This document shows, one piece after another, positions 42,744-51,811 of a DNA stretch of 64,000 nt (its first letter is position 1; each line of letters begins with the position of its first letter). The notes under the pieces are model-generated. The model was given only the letters and a program-made list of their open reading frames with translations. It did no database searches and was not told where the DNA came from. The position numbers and the translations under genes were made by a program. The stretch is from Prorocentrum cordatum (taxonomy: Eukaryota > Sar > Dinophyceae > Prorocentrales > Prorocentraceae), in contig CAUYUJ010012158.1 of NCBI GenBank assembly GCA_963575745.1, positions 53,501 through 117,500 on the forward strand, given 5' to 3'.

Positions 42744-44599
42744 CTAGTCGTATACCAAGTGCAGCCACTTGAAAAGCACGGAGAAGGTGAGCGTTGAAGC
42801 GTGCACGCTATGGCAGCCCTCGAGAATCAACCGAACTAAATCATCATCGCTGTACCACAACCGATGTCGGGGGTTTCCCCCCTCAGGCGCTTGCCGCTGT
42901 GTGAGGTGAAGCCACAGGTGCAGCTTTGGTGATATTTTCCAAAGCCTGTGACCCAAATTGTATGCATGCTTAGCAAGGTGGCAGTATAAGTCTGCCGCAC
43001 TTTGGCCTAAGCGCGGAAGCTCTTCTTTCGCCTGGCCAGATTGAAACATTGACTCAGAGTATATTAAAACATAGAATCTTACCAACCTGCCGCAGAGGTG
43101 TAACATGCACTGGTCTTCGACTGAATCGTTCATATAAGTTCCAACAATGTGAAAGCATAGGGTGCCAAACTTCGGACTGCCGCTGCCTGACCTTTCAACT
43201 TTGGCCAGGCTTTTGACGTCCTGAGGCGGTCCTGGGTGATATTTCCCTTGAGCCTATTCTCACATTTTGTGTTGTTGTACCAATTCTTGAGATGATCATT
43301 GAGTAGCTCGAGCTTTTCCTTATAGTTCCTTCGACCAACACATTCCCTCACAAGGGCAACGATGAATAGCACGTTCCCTATAAAGTGCGCCGCCGCGCCC
43401 TGGTCAACAGCGTGTAATATGTCGATTGCGAGACAATCGAGTCTAACACCGACTGGCATGCTAAGTAATACTGGGGCGCTCGAGCCACGATGAATCAAGT
43501 GTTCGATATATGCCTCATGGGTCCAGCGAGTTGCCCTCCATGGGGCATGAGCAGAAAAATCGTTGAATCCGACCGCGTCTCCACATCCAGTTGCCCTGCG
43601 CATCCAGCACATTGCATCCACGCAATTCCATTGGGGTACACCAAGAGCTTCCACGAAGGATTGCCAATCCCCCCGAAGCTGAGTAAGCACTCCACGATAA
43701 CCGCCCGCCAAGTATTCATTTTGTGCTTCCACTGGTCTGTCGAGCCAATCTACATGAGGGTGGCAACCAGTGAGCATCACGTTAAAATTCCAAGCCAGCG
43801 GCTTCAGAACATCTTGCAACGTTGTTGGTATCATGTCCGCCTTCCTAAGCACAGTGTATACAAAGCGTTTGTTGATCGTGCTCCCTTCTGCGAGTAACGA
43901 GTTCCACGAAATCATAAAGACGCTGTCATGCTTGGAGTATGCGCCGGCGTCGGCGTGAAAGCCGAGTGGCATCGACGCATCCCAAAGTTTCTCCTCCAGC
44001 ACGGGGTGAGAACGAACAAAGGCATTGTCTGCAATTGATCCCCAATATTGCGCGCGACTTCCCTTAGGACCAGTGAAATACTTTTGGAATCCAGCCCTCC
44101 TATGATTGAAATACGCGGAGAAGAATTGATGCGGTGGCAACACGGGATGCGGAGCCTTAGGTCCAAGCTTGGTGCCCAGCTCTATCCAAGTAAATTCTGG
44201 AGCTCCAGATGGTGAGCCAAATGCGCGAAGTAGCCCTCGGAACGGATTTTGCGAGTGTTTGCCATGAGCGCTCATTTTCTCCAAAGTCTCTAGCCCAGCG
44301 GCCCCACCTTTTGAAGCAGACATCGCATATCGCTGAACTTGTTTGGAGGTTAGTCGCCCTCTAGCCCAATCTTCCTTTAGGTCTTGGATGAAGTCGGCGC
44401 TCGGGTTTTCTGCCAGACCTTGCCCTTCGACGGCCGCTGAAACCCCGTTGCGAACACCCCCGCAGCACCTGGCACGTTTGGGGGCTTGCTCTTCTGAGAC
44501 GCTTCTCGGACCATCATGTTCAAGGAGCTGCCTGACACCAACTGCACCACAGCAACCAATCAATGCAGACACAAACAGACGAGTACGATATGGAATCAT
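42744..44599 (-). pseudogene. large dinoflagellate-type multi-copy family protein, one 1-nt frameshift
   Basis: Two overlapping minus frames form one protein. The ATG at 44599 gives 489 residues ending LAPYAFTLLELI; the next frame (from about 43140) continues with EDQCMLHLCGRLVRFYVLIY, LWKISPKLHLWLHL and RLWYSDDDLVRLILEGCH to the stop at 42744. The switch needs only a one-base shift near 43135, so the gene carries a recent frameshift (or an assembly error); no plausible intron is seen. Conserved-looking blocks are SVFMISWNSLLAEG, LTGCHPHVDWLDRP, RGDWQSFVEALGVPQWNCVD and LDCLAIDILHAVDQGAAAHFIGN. I recognise the style of a protein family present in many dinoflagellate copies but cannot name a function. 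The acidic blocks could suit a transposase-like fold, which is speculation. A DinoSL relic lies 38 bases upstream. Confidence 0.6.
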
Positions 44600-44637
44600 G
44601 TCTCAATGGAGGGGTTGCCTTCGAGGAGGGTGGATAA

Positions 44638-44658
44638 CCAGAGCCCAAACGGCTGCGG
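44638..44658 (-). other. DinoSL relic upstream of the 44599 gene
   Basis: Minus strand CCGCAGCCGTTTGGGCTCTGG's first 20 bases align ungapped with the DinoSL; in total 16 of 21 positions match. 38 bases separate it from the ATG. Confidence 0.6.
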
Positions 44659-44659
44659 G

Positions 44660-45122
44660 CACACGCTCGCACGCACGCACGCACGCACACACACGCACTG
44701 TCAGGCTCTAGGGTATCGCTATGCTTTAATCGCTATTGATATCGCTATTGATTTGAACCCGTTTATTTTGTATGGTCTATGGTATCGTTATTGATATGGT
44801 TCTATGGTATAGTTTAGGCTCTATGGTATTACTGTTAGGCTCCCTGGTATCGCCATGTTTTTATATGACACGCTCGATGCTTTAATCGCTATTGCTTTGC
44901 ATCCGTTTATCTTGCGCTGCCATGGTCATGCTAATGACGATGGTGTTGTGTTTGGTGTTAGTCTAGATGTTTTCCTCCTACCTATATTGCCTGTCAGGCT
45001 CGATGGTAAGCGGTCCAAGCTTACTCCCAGAGTCGTGCTGCCCTCCCTCAAGCAGTACCTGCGATACTCTACCCAAGTAGGCGTCGATTGTAGATCGCAT
45101 GCCAGGCCAAGGTGCCAAGTCA
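44660..45122. repeat. intergenic: CG/CA tract and TATGGTATCG-type degenerate repeat
   Basis: ACGC/ACAC tract at 44667-44699, then repeated GGCTCTAGGGTATCG / TATGGTATCGTTATTGATAT words to about 44860. The remainder is plain intergenic sequence downstream of the 46064 gene. Confidence 0.55.
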
Positions 45123-46064
45123 CTATGCCTTGCTGACCTTGCGCTTAGGCTTCTTGTCTCTGAGGCCGAGGCGATGTGCCCACTGCTTCAACTTGGTGTC
45201 GGTCTCCTTGATGCTATCACTGGTCGTTACCAGGTTGAGGATCGCCTTATGCTCGAACTCCTCAGTGGGCAGGCGCTGCATCAATTTGATGAACTTGGAG
45301 ACGCTCACGAGGTGCGTCTCGTAGTCGGCAATCACCATATCCTGGTACTTCTCCTGCTCGCTATTCTTGGCCTCGGCAATCACCTTCTTGGCGTCGATCT
45401 CCATGTCCTGAGCATCCTTCAAGACGGTCTCCTTCTTTGCCAGGAACGCATTGGTACTGTTCTGCAGCTTGTCAATCTCGCTCTCTGGCTCCTTCTTGAT
45501 TTGGACGTCACCTGAGGAGCCCGCCGTTGAGCTGCAATTCATCGACTGCAAGTGCTGGACGTCTTCTTCCGTGGCCTCGCCCTCTGTGGTGACGGTCCTG
45601 CCAGTGCTCTCGACTTCAGCCAAGCGCGTCCACGAGACGGGTACCAGCCATTCTTTCATGTGCTCCTCCACGCTCCCAGTGTGCGAGCAAACCTGCCATT
45701 TGATCTTCCCACTATCACGCAAGCCCTTCGCCTCCTGCGCTCCCATCTCATGGTCCATCTTCTCTGCGCTCCACTCGTGGAAGTCCTTGATCTTCTGAGT
45801 GGTGTCGATCTGGCTGTACTGGCTCGTCGACTTCTTGGCGATGTCCTTCTCCCTGAGCTGGTGCACGATGAAGTAGTGGAGGTAGGCCTGCCTGTCCGAC
45901 TCCGCTTTGTGGTCGGGGTTGTTCTTGAGGACGTGCGCCATGCAAGTGAGCTTGGACCGCCTCTGCGAAGAGTTGCATCCAGCCAATATTTTCTTCGCGG
46001 CTTCGAGCTCCTCGGGTGTCGGCTGCACATCGCTCAGCCTTGCCGCTGACATTTTCGGCGGCAT
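45123..46064 (-). CDS. hypothetical coiled-coil protein, dinoflagellate multi-copy type (313 aa)
   Basis: The ATG at 46064 (MPPKMSAARLSDVQPTPEEL) is chosen over the one at 46148 because a DinoSL relic lies between them, so the upper 28 codons would be leader. The N-terminal half is Lys/Ser-rich with conserved-looking YFIVHQLREKDIAKKST, DFHEWSAEKMDHEMGAQEA and VPVSWTRLAEVES. An acidic/Thr-rich middle with VQIKKEPE (sumoylation-like IKKEPE) follows, then a long amphipathic helical C-terminus ending KKPKRKVSKA, a basic nuclear-localisation-like tail. Intronless and fully open. No enzyme motif. It resembles a family present in many dinoflagellate copies; function unknown. Confidence 0.75.
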   Translation of the reverse strand: MPPKMSAARLSDVQPTPEELEAAKKILAGCNSSQRRSKLTCMAHVLKNNPDHKAESDRQAYLHYFIVHQLREKDIAKKSTSQYSQIDTTQKIKDFHEWSAEKMDHEMGAQEAKGLRDSGKIKWQVCSHTGSVEEHMKEWLVPVSWTRLAEVESTGRTVTTEGEATEEDVQHLQSMNCSSTAGSSGDVQIKKEPESEIDKLQNSTNAFLAKKETVLKDAQDMEIDAKKVIAEAKNSEQEKYQDMVIADYETHLVSVSKFIKLMQRLPTEEFEHKAILNLVTTSDSIKETDTKLKQWAHRLGLRDKKPKRKVSKA

Positions 46065-46109
46065 TGCTCTCCGACTCGCGCTGGTCGGTGACAAGGATTG
46101 CCACGCGTG

Positions 46110-46130
46110 CTTGAGCCGAACTGGTTGGAT
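46110..46130 (-). other. DinoSL relic upstream of the 46064 gene
   Basis: On the minus strand the sequence ends GGCTCAAG exactly as the DinoSL does; 14 of 21 positions match overall. 45 bases separate it from the ATG at 46064. Weak alone, but its position matches the other genes in the cluster. Confidence 0.5.
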
Positions 46131-46301
46131 GGATGTAGGCAGGTTCACTTACGACAGTCTACCAGTGTAGTTGGCCGTATCGAGTGAGACTGAAAAGGTG
46201 GAGGCGATACAGACCTGTGATGTTTGCGGGGGCAATCGGTGCACACTGAAATCTATAGAAACTCGCTCTGCGTTCACAGTGTGCGCAAGCCAGAAGACAA
46301 G

Positions 46302-46409
46302 AGACGTCAAATGTCAAATATGACGTCAAATGTCAAACCTGTATATCTGACATTTGCATATTCGTTTTAAACGGCAAACGTCAAACATGCATGTTTGACA
46401 TTTGACGCC
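46302..46409. repeat. inverted repeat of TGACGTCAAATGTCAAAC with inner perfect 20-bp palindrome
   Basis: TGACGTCAAATGTCAAAC (46321-46338) pairs with GTTTGACATTTGACGCCA (46392-46409) at 17 of 18 positions. GTCAAACATGCATGTTTGAC at 46380-46399 is a perfect palindrome. A further GACGTCAAATGTCAAAT lies at 46302-46318. The block lies about 240 bases upstream of the minus-strand gene starting at 46064 and contains TGACGTCA, the CRE-type motif. A regulatory role is only a possibility. Confidence 0.7.
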
Positions 46410-46482
46410 ATATTTGGTATTTGTTGGTTCTGCTGGGCATACTCCCGATCACTCGGCGACCTGGGCTGACTCGCAGGGATCC

Positions 46483-46971
46483 TCACTCAACCGAAGTACG
46501 TGCTGCCTTACACGGCGGCTCCTCAGATTCACTCCTGATGTTCTCCACGATGCTGGCGTACTTCCTGTTCATCTTATCCCACAGCTCAGTGGTCTCATCC
46601 ATGTAGGGCTGCACCTCTGCCGCGAGCTGCGCGTGAGAGGTCTGGCGGCGAAGGGTGACGTCCTCCAAGAACGACAAGTTCATGACGATTCGATCCAGTA
46701 CCTCCTCGATCTCGCTTTTGATTTCCATGGTGCATGGACTCTCGGGGATCACGGTGATTCACGGCCCCAGGTCGCGGATGATCTCGTTGTGCTTCTCGAT
46801 GGCCTCAATGATTACAAGATGAGCTCCAGCCTCGAGGGCCTCATCGTAATTGTCTTGGCTGTCCACCACCGCAGTGTCTGCTCCGGGTTCAATCGCTGGA
46901 GCGCCGTCGAAGCGATACGCCTTCCCAGTGAATGGCGTGAACTCTCGGCCTGGGTCTCGCTTTGGCGCCAT
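46483..46971 (-). pseudogene. small helical protein interrupted by an in-frame TGA
   Basis: From the ATG at 46971 (MAPKRDPGREFTPFTGKAYR) the frame runs 70 residues to a TGA at 46759-46761. It then stays open without any shift for 91 more residues (ITVIPESPCTMEIKSEIEEV ... CKAARTSVE) to the stop at 46483. Both halves have similar amphipathic, acidic character, so one ~161-residue protein with a single nonsense codon is the simplest reading. A DinoSL relic lies 46 bases upstream. The alternatives are stop readthrough or two separate proteins. Function unknown; the style resembles a small dinoflagellate multi-copy family. Confidence 0.55.
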
Positions 46972-47017
46972 GCTGGAACCGAACAGGACCGCAAGTGACG
47001 ACGCACACTAGAGCAGA

Positions 47018-47038
47018 CTGTGCCCAAACAGCTATGGG
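47018..47038 (-). other. DinoSL relic upstream of the 46971 gene
   Basis: Minus strand reads CCATAGCTGTTTGGGCACAG plus one base; 14 of 21 positions match the DinoSL, including TAGC and TTT-GGC. 46 bases separate it from the ATG. Confidence 0.45.
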
Positions 47039-47149
47039 ACAATAGCGCCGACCAATGATGATCAGGAGTGTTTCGCTTGGGCTCTGCTGTCGGTTGCTTG
47101 TTTTTACGCGCCCGAGCTTTGTGGCTCACAGGGGAACGATTAGTTGCAT

Positions 47150-47384
47150 CTACTACGACCACTCCTACTACCACTGCTGCATCTACTACTACCACTGCTA
47201 CTACCACAACTACCACCACTCCTACTACCACTACTACCACCACTACTACCACCACTACTACCACCACTCCTACTACCACTGCTACCACCACTACTACCAC
47301 CACTCCTACGGCAACTACCACCAGCACGAATACGACCACTACTATTTCCACTACTCCCGCAACTTCTGCTGGCACTACTACGAC
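47150..47384. repeat. (CTACTACCA)n-type trinucleotide microsatellite
   Basis: About 230 bases of ACTACTACCACCACT-type triplets. All frames through it are artefacts (poly-Thr, poly-Tyr/His, poly-Leu/Pro). Confidence 0.9.
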
Positions 47385-47387
47385 GTG

Positions 47388-47464
47388 TTTTAGCGACGTG
47401 TTTTAGCGACGTTTTAGCGACGTGTTTTAGCGACCTGTTTTAGCGACGTGTTTTAGCGACGTGT
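47388..47464. repeat. 15-bp tandem repeat GTGTTTTAGCGAC
   Basis: Six units of GACGTGTTTTAGC with one shortened copy. Confidence 0.85.
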
Positions 47465-47516
47465 CTATACGGATACCAGCTCTGCGTGGTTAAACACGTT
47501 CTCTGTTTTGTTAACC

Positions 47517-48308
47517 TACCTCGTCCATGCTAACGTACCAGGGTTCCCAAAAACACGCGTGCAAACGTACCAGGGTTTCAGAAAGAGACATTCAACCGTG
47601 CCAGGGTTTCCAAGAAAAAGGCACATGCTAACGTACCAGGGTTTCCAACAACACGCGTGCAAACGTACCAGGGTTTCAAACAGAGACGTGCAAACGCACC
47701 AGGGTTCCCAAGACAAAGGGACATGCTAACGTACCAGGGTTTCCAACAACACGCGTGCAAACGTACCAGGGTTTCAAACGAGACTTTTAAACGTACCAGG
47801 GTTTCCAAGACAAAGGGGCATGCTAACGTACCAGGGTTTCCAACAACGCGCGTGCAAACGTACCACGGTTTCAAAAAGAGACATGCAAACGTACCAAGGT
47901 TCCCAAGAAAAAAGGGACATGCTAACGTACCAAGGTTTCCGACAACACGCGTGCAGACGTACCAGGGTTTCAAAAAGAGACCTTCGAACGTACCAGGGTT
48001 TCCAAGAAAAAGGCACATGCTAACGTACCAGGGTTTCCAACAACACGCGTGCAAACGTACCAGGGTTTCAAAAACGAGACGTGCAAACGCACCAGGGTTC
48101 CCAAGACAAAGGGACATGCTACCGTACCAGGGTTTCCAACAACACGCGTGCAAACGTACCAGGATTTCAGAACGAGACGTGCAACATTACCAGGGCTTCC
48201 AAGACAAAAGGACATGCTAACGTACCAGGGTTTCCAAAAGCACGCGTGCAAACGTACCAGGGTTTCAAAAAGAGACATTCAAACGTATCATTTAGGCCCA
48301 AACGTACC
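47517..48308. repeat. higher-order minisatellite, ~31-35-bp subunits in ~98-bp blocks
   Basis: About 25 subunits all start ACGTACCAGGGTTTC. Three alternating endings (CAACAACACGCGTGCAA, AAAAAGAGACATTCAA or similar, CAAGAAAAAGGCACATGCT) form a repeating three-part block of about 98 bases. Repeats open long frames on both strands (for example KPWYVCTRVVGNPGT) that are shadows of the repeat. Confidence 0.88.
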
Positions 48309-48329
48309 ATTCAGTAGTAAATGCCAGAA

Positions 48330-48503
48330 CGTAGCATGCGTACGTACACATGCATGCGCGCATGCGTGAAAGCATACAGACACACATACATGCATGCGCT
48401 CCGACGTACATGTATACATGCATACATACGTGCATACGTTACATATATACATACACGCGCGCACACATACACAACGCACAGCACGGCACGGCACGGCTGA
48501 GCA
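48330..48503. repeat. CATA/TGCA-type microsatellites and a GCACG pentamer run
   Basis: Short ACATACATGCATGC tracts followed by GCACGGCACGGCACGGC. Similar in makeup to 42430-42664. Confidence 0.6.
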
Positions 48504-48721
48504 CAATCGTGTACATGTCGTGTTGCTTGTAATGTACATGTGGTGATACACGCGCTTCAAGGGTCAACCACGTAGGCCAAATCCAGATGTTGATCAATGC
48601 GCTCGCTTTTTGATGTTTGGCGAGCTGCCGACCCCGAACGTGCAGCCTGGATCCACGTCAGGCCCTCGGCCTTTGCAGCCCGAGCCGGCTGCCTGCATGC
48701 GCCCACCGTGAAGGAGACTTG

Positions 48722-48856
48722 AATCCTCCTCCTCCTCCGCATCCTCCTCCTCATCCGTGAGGGAGACTCTGGAGTTTCCTCCGCCTCCCTCCTCCTCCTC
48801 CTCCTCCGCCTCCTCCTCCTCCGCCTACTCCTCCTCCTCCGCCTCCTCCTCCTCAT
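48722..48856. repeat. (CTC/CGC)n microsatellite
   Basis: CTCCTCCTCC and CTCCTCCGCC units over about 135 bases. Between this and the stop of the gene at 49046 lies ordinary non-coding sequence, presumably its 3' UTR. Confidence 0.85.
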
Positions 48857-49045
48857 GCGCAAAATTGAACGTTCGAGTTTTAAGTTGCCCTCCATTGTTT
48901 AGGCTTCAGGCCGATACCTCGAAATAACATGTTTCTGTTTAAATTCGAAGCTGTCCCGAAAAGGCAAACTGCTAAACCATAGAACCAACTAACGTGTTTA
49001 CAAATCCGAATCCTTTCTCCCCCATTGCTTCCTAGTCGCCCCTGC

Positions 49046-50080
49046 TCACTTGGCATTGGCCTTATCCATCTCGTTATTTTCCATATCGTTCTTGCACTGC
49101 TTGACGGCCGCAGCAGCAGCCTCAGAACGAAAACGCTTGCGGTCCTCCAAAGTGGAACCCTTCTCTTTCTGCACTTTGTCCTCCGAGTGCCAAGCCCTCG
49201 CGTGCACACGCTTGCACACTGTGGCGCGCGGGTCTGCAAGGCCGACATTTTCGGAAACCCATGGGAACTTGCGCGGGGGCTCTGTGTCGTCTTGTTCACC
49301 GTCAGGTTTTGCAGTGCCTTTCTCGGGGGCTTTCTCCTTGCCATTCTCTGTTTGTTCTGATGTTTTGCGTCTTTTTGCTTGGTTCATTGCGGCATACTCC
49401 TTCGCAGTCGGCGCAGGGCCCCCGTCCAGCTTCTTGAGAAGATCGCCCAGCCCCTTAGGCTCGGTCGTCACGGCCTTCTTCTTGAAAAGCGCGTTCTCCA
49501 AGGCATCGAAATCAATGTCGGACCCGACACTTACAGATGGAAGTTCTGGCTCGTCGTCTGTGCTGCTGATCTCCACCATTGGTACTGGTTTCTTGTTGAT
49601 AGGGACCTCGTGGCACTCATCATCAGACAAACTGTCCAGCTCGGCCAAGGGGTGTGCTTCATCTTTAGTTTTTGCACTCACGGTGATCTTGTCCATGAGG
49701 ACGCCCAAGCAGGCAAAACGAAGAGGCGGCGATCCATGATTGCGTTTCAGGTCCGCAAGCGACATTAGCATTATCCTCAAGTTAAGAATCGCTTTAGTGG
49801 ACTCGATATGTGACCACGTCAACTTATTGTCTGAAAGCCGCTCCTTGAATGATTGCCACGCTGATTTCTGATGTGGTATTTTCCCAGAAGTGGCGTCCAA
49901 GATGTCGGATAAAATTTTAATGTACTTTTTCACCGTGTCCCAATTCCTCGTGTAGCCAGCTTTGGACACGTGTTTCAACGTAAACAAAGTCTTGGGCGAA
50001 CAGTCCGCGAGCACGATATTGGTAGAGAAAATATCTTTCATTTGTTCTGTTGGAACATCACACCCTGTCGTCTTTCCCAT
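49046..50080 (-). CDS. hypothetical nuclear-type protein, dinoflagellate multi-copy family (344 aa)
   Basis: A fully open 344-codon frame from the ATG at 50080 (MGKTTGCDVPTEQMKDIFST). The N-terminal ~130 residues look folded and helical (CSPKTLFTLKHVSKAGYTRN, TVKKYIKILSDILDATSG, STKAILNLRIMLMSLADLKR). Two acidic patches follow (SLSDDECHE, EISSTDDEPELP), then a basic AKRRKTSEQ that fits a nuclear localisation signal, and a charged helical C-terminus. No catalytic motif or signal peptide. A clear DinoSL relic lies 45 bases upstream, so this copy probably derives from a reinserted trans-spliced mRNA. It resembles a family seen in many copies in dinoflagellates; function unknown. Confidence 0.8.
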   Translation of the reverse strand: MGKTTGCDVPTEQMKDIFSTNIVLADCSPKTLFTLKHVSKAGYTRNWDTVKKYIKILSDILDATSGKIPHQKSAWQSFKERLSDNKLTWSHIESTKAILNLRIMLMSLADLKRNHGSPPLRFACLGVLMDKITVSAKTKDEAHPLAELDSLSDDECHEVPINKKPVPMVEISSTDDEPELPSVSVGSDIDFDALENALFKKKAVTTEPKGLGDLLKKLDGGPAPTAKEYAAMNQAKRRKTSEQTENGKEKAPEKGTAKPDGEQDDTEPPRKFPWVSENVGLADPRATVCKRVHARAWHSEDKVQKEKGSTLEDRKRFRSEAAAAAVKQCKNDMENNEMDKANAK

Positions 50081-50125
50081 GTCCCAACAAGCGCAATGAA
50101 TCAGGCGCCCTGGGCTGAAAAAGTG

Positions 50126-50146
50126 CTTGGGCCAAAATGGCTAACA
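50126..50146 (-). other. DinoSL relic upstream of the 50080 gene
   Basis: Minus strand contains TAGCCATTTTGGCCCAAG; 17 of 21 positions match the DinoSL, including 13 consecutive (TAGCCATTTTGGC). 45 bases separate it from the ATG. The best single relic in the cluster. Confidence 0.85.
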
Positions 50147-50164
50147 ACGGCGAGGTATTGGGAA

Positions 50165-50461
50165 CATTAGTCAACATGCAATGAAAAAGTTGACGCATCG
50201 TGTGTAGTATGTGTTGTGCTTTACGTGACGGTATACGCAGTACTTATATACACACATATATATATGTGCATATATATATATATATATATACATGGATTTT
50301 GTCGAAATCCACGCGAACAATTAAACATCAACTTAGACGTGGAAACTAATCCATCCAAATCATTGAAATCAATGTGGGAAATACATGTTTCGTTTATTTT
50401 TGAAGTGTATATCCAAAGGGAAGTTTAAAAAGCGCATGGATTATGATGATTAAGTGTATTT
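50165..50461. other. AT-rich intergenic with (TA)n
   Basis: TATATA dinucleotide run at about 50257-50290 and otherwise AT-rich, unlike the GC-rich neighbours. Downstream of the minus-strand ORF1-like gene, so possibly its 3' flank. No gene. Confidence 0.5.
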
Positions 50462-51661
50462 TTATACACTGGTTGAGCCTTTGGGGACGGGCGGGGGCCC
50501 CATCTTCCCGGGGGCCGCTCCGGCGATCCAGTGAGAGCGGAAGACGGCTGCAGCGGCTCCAGGGAGCCCGGCGGCGGAACCCGGGGCGGCCCCGGCAGGG
50601 CGGTTGCCGGAGCCGCGGCTTGGCAGCCGGGCGCCGGCGCCCTGCCCGGCGGCCTCAGGAGGGCGGTTGCCCGAGCCGCGGCTTGGCAACCCAGCGCCGG
50701 CGCTCTGCCCGGGGGCCCCGGAGGGCGGGGCCCCCGCGCCGGCCCCACGCGCAGCGGCAGCGACCAGCGCGCGGAGCTGGTCGACAGGCGCCGCGGCCTC
50801 GCCTCTTCTGCCTCCGGCGCCGCCTCCGCGATGCTGCAGCACCGAGGTGGCAGCCGCCAGCGCGTCGAAGGCCGCGGCGACCCCAGCCTCGGAGAGCTCC
50901 CCTGCTGGCTGCGCGCGTGCAGGTCCCTCCGACTGCACCGCCATCAGCGCCGCATCGGCCAGGCGCAATGCCTCCTGCGCCTTCGCGGCCTCGGCCTCGA
51001 AGTGCGCCGCGGCCCGGCGGGCTTCCACCCCGGTCCTGGTTGATCGTCATTATCTTCGCCGCAGCTGCCTTCTGCGAGTCCGTCGCGGCCTGGGCGCGGA
51101 CTGCCCAAGGCCGCGACGCCTGGGCAGCATGCTTTGCAAGGCCTGGAGTTGGCGGTCGCACTCCGCCAGGTCCGCCTCCGCGCCGTAGCGCTGGGCTGAC
51201 GCCCGGCGCTCGCGCCAGTAGCGGAGCTCCCGTTGCGAAGGGCCCACCTCGGGCGCAGGCGAGCCCTGCTGCAAGCCGCCAGCCTGGGCCGGCGGCGTGG
51301 GGGCGTCGCCAGGCGCCGCCGGGCCGCCCGGCGAGGGCAGCAAGCGCTTCACCATGTCCGCGTACAAGGCCGCCCCAGCCGCCTCGCAACCTCCACGGCG
51401 CCGCTGGCGACGCGGCGCATCCTGCTCCAGCCCCATGGCGCGCGCCGGCGGCTGGCGCATCGCCGCCGCCTGGGAAGCGTCCGCGATCCGCTGCGGCGCG
51501 GGCTTGCCGCAGCGCTGACAGCGCACGCGGCGCGCCCAGTTGGCCGCGTGCCCGCATGGGCATCCCCAGCATGGCTCCCGTGGCCCTGGGAGCACTGCTG
51601 GATCCGCCCCGCCAGCAGCCTGCGGGCGGCCGCCGCCGCCGCCACCGCGAGCGCCCGGCAT
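50462..51661 (-). pseudogene. zinc-finger/coiled-coil ORF (ORF1-like) with two probable frameshifts
   Basis: The minus frame from the ATG at 51661 has a RanBP2-like zinc finger (WGCPCGHAANWARRVRCQRC; the N-x6-C-x2-C part is exact), then a helical ELRYWRERRASAQRYGAEAD and LAECDRQLQALQSML. Just after, coding character moves to another frame (AVRAQAATDSQKAAAAKI, about 51055-51110), and the original frame hits TAA TGA at 51047-51052. It then resumes in the first frame with VEARRAAAHFEAEAAKAQEA, a coiled coil, to 50462. Zinc finger plus coiled coil is the build of ORF1-like or RNA-binding proteins of retroelements; host origin is equally possible. The triple DinoSL lies 99 bases upstream of the ATG. 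Confidence 0.5.
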
Positions 51662-51760
51662 CCGGCAGCGGCCCCGCGCGCGGATTACCCTACGCGCGGG
51701 CCCAGGCGCCGGGCTGGGTGGCTGCTGCTCCTGCCTAGCTGGCTCGAGAGTCGTTTGCGG

Positions 51761-51811
51761 CTTGAGCCAAAATGGCTTGAGCCAAAATGGCTTGAGCTAG
51801 AATAGCTACGG
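51761..51811 (-). other. triple tandem DinoSL relic
   Basis: Read on the minus strand from 51811: a 21-base outer copy starting CCGTAG and ending GCTCAAG (three substitutions), then two exact CCATTTTGGCTCAAG copies of 15 bases (51790-51776 and 51775-51761). In inner copies the first six bases (CCGTAG) are lost, exactly as expected when the AG inside an older leader is used as the next trans-splice acceptor. This marks repeated cycles of trans-splicing and retroposition of one mRNA lineage. Confidence 0.95.

Noticed and set aside
43030-43077. Possible short GT...AG intron in the 44599 gene
   Set aside because: The putative intron would remove well-formed coding sequence; a one-base shift explains the data better.
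47578-48220. Long frames on both strands with repeated KPWYV or YQGF motifs
   Set aside because: Products of the ACGTACCAGGGTTTC minisatellite; both strands are open equally.
47517-48308. CRISPR-like array appearance
   Set aside because: No constant repeat with unique spacers; subunits are all variants of one sequence and the genome is eukaryotic.
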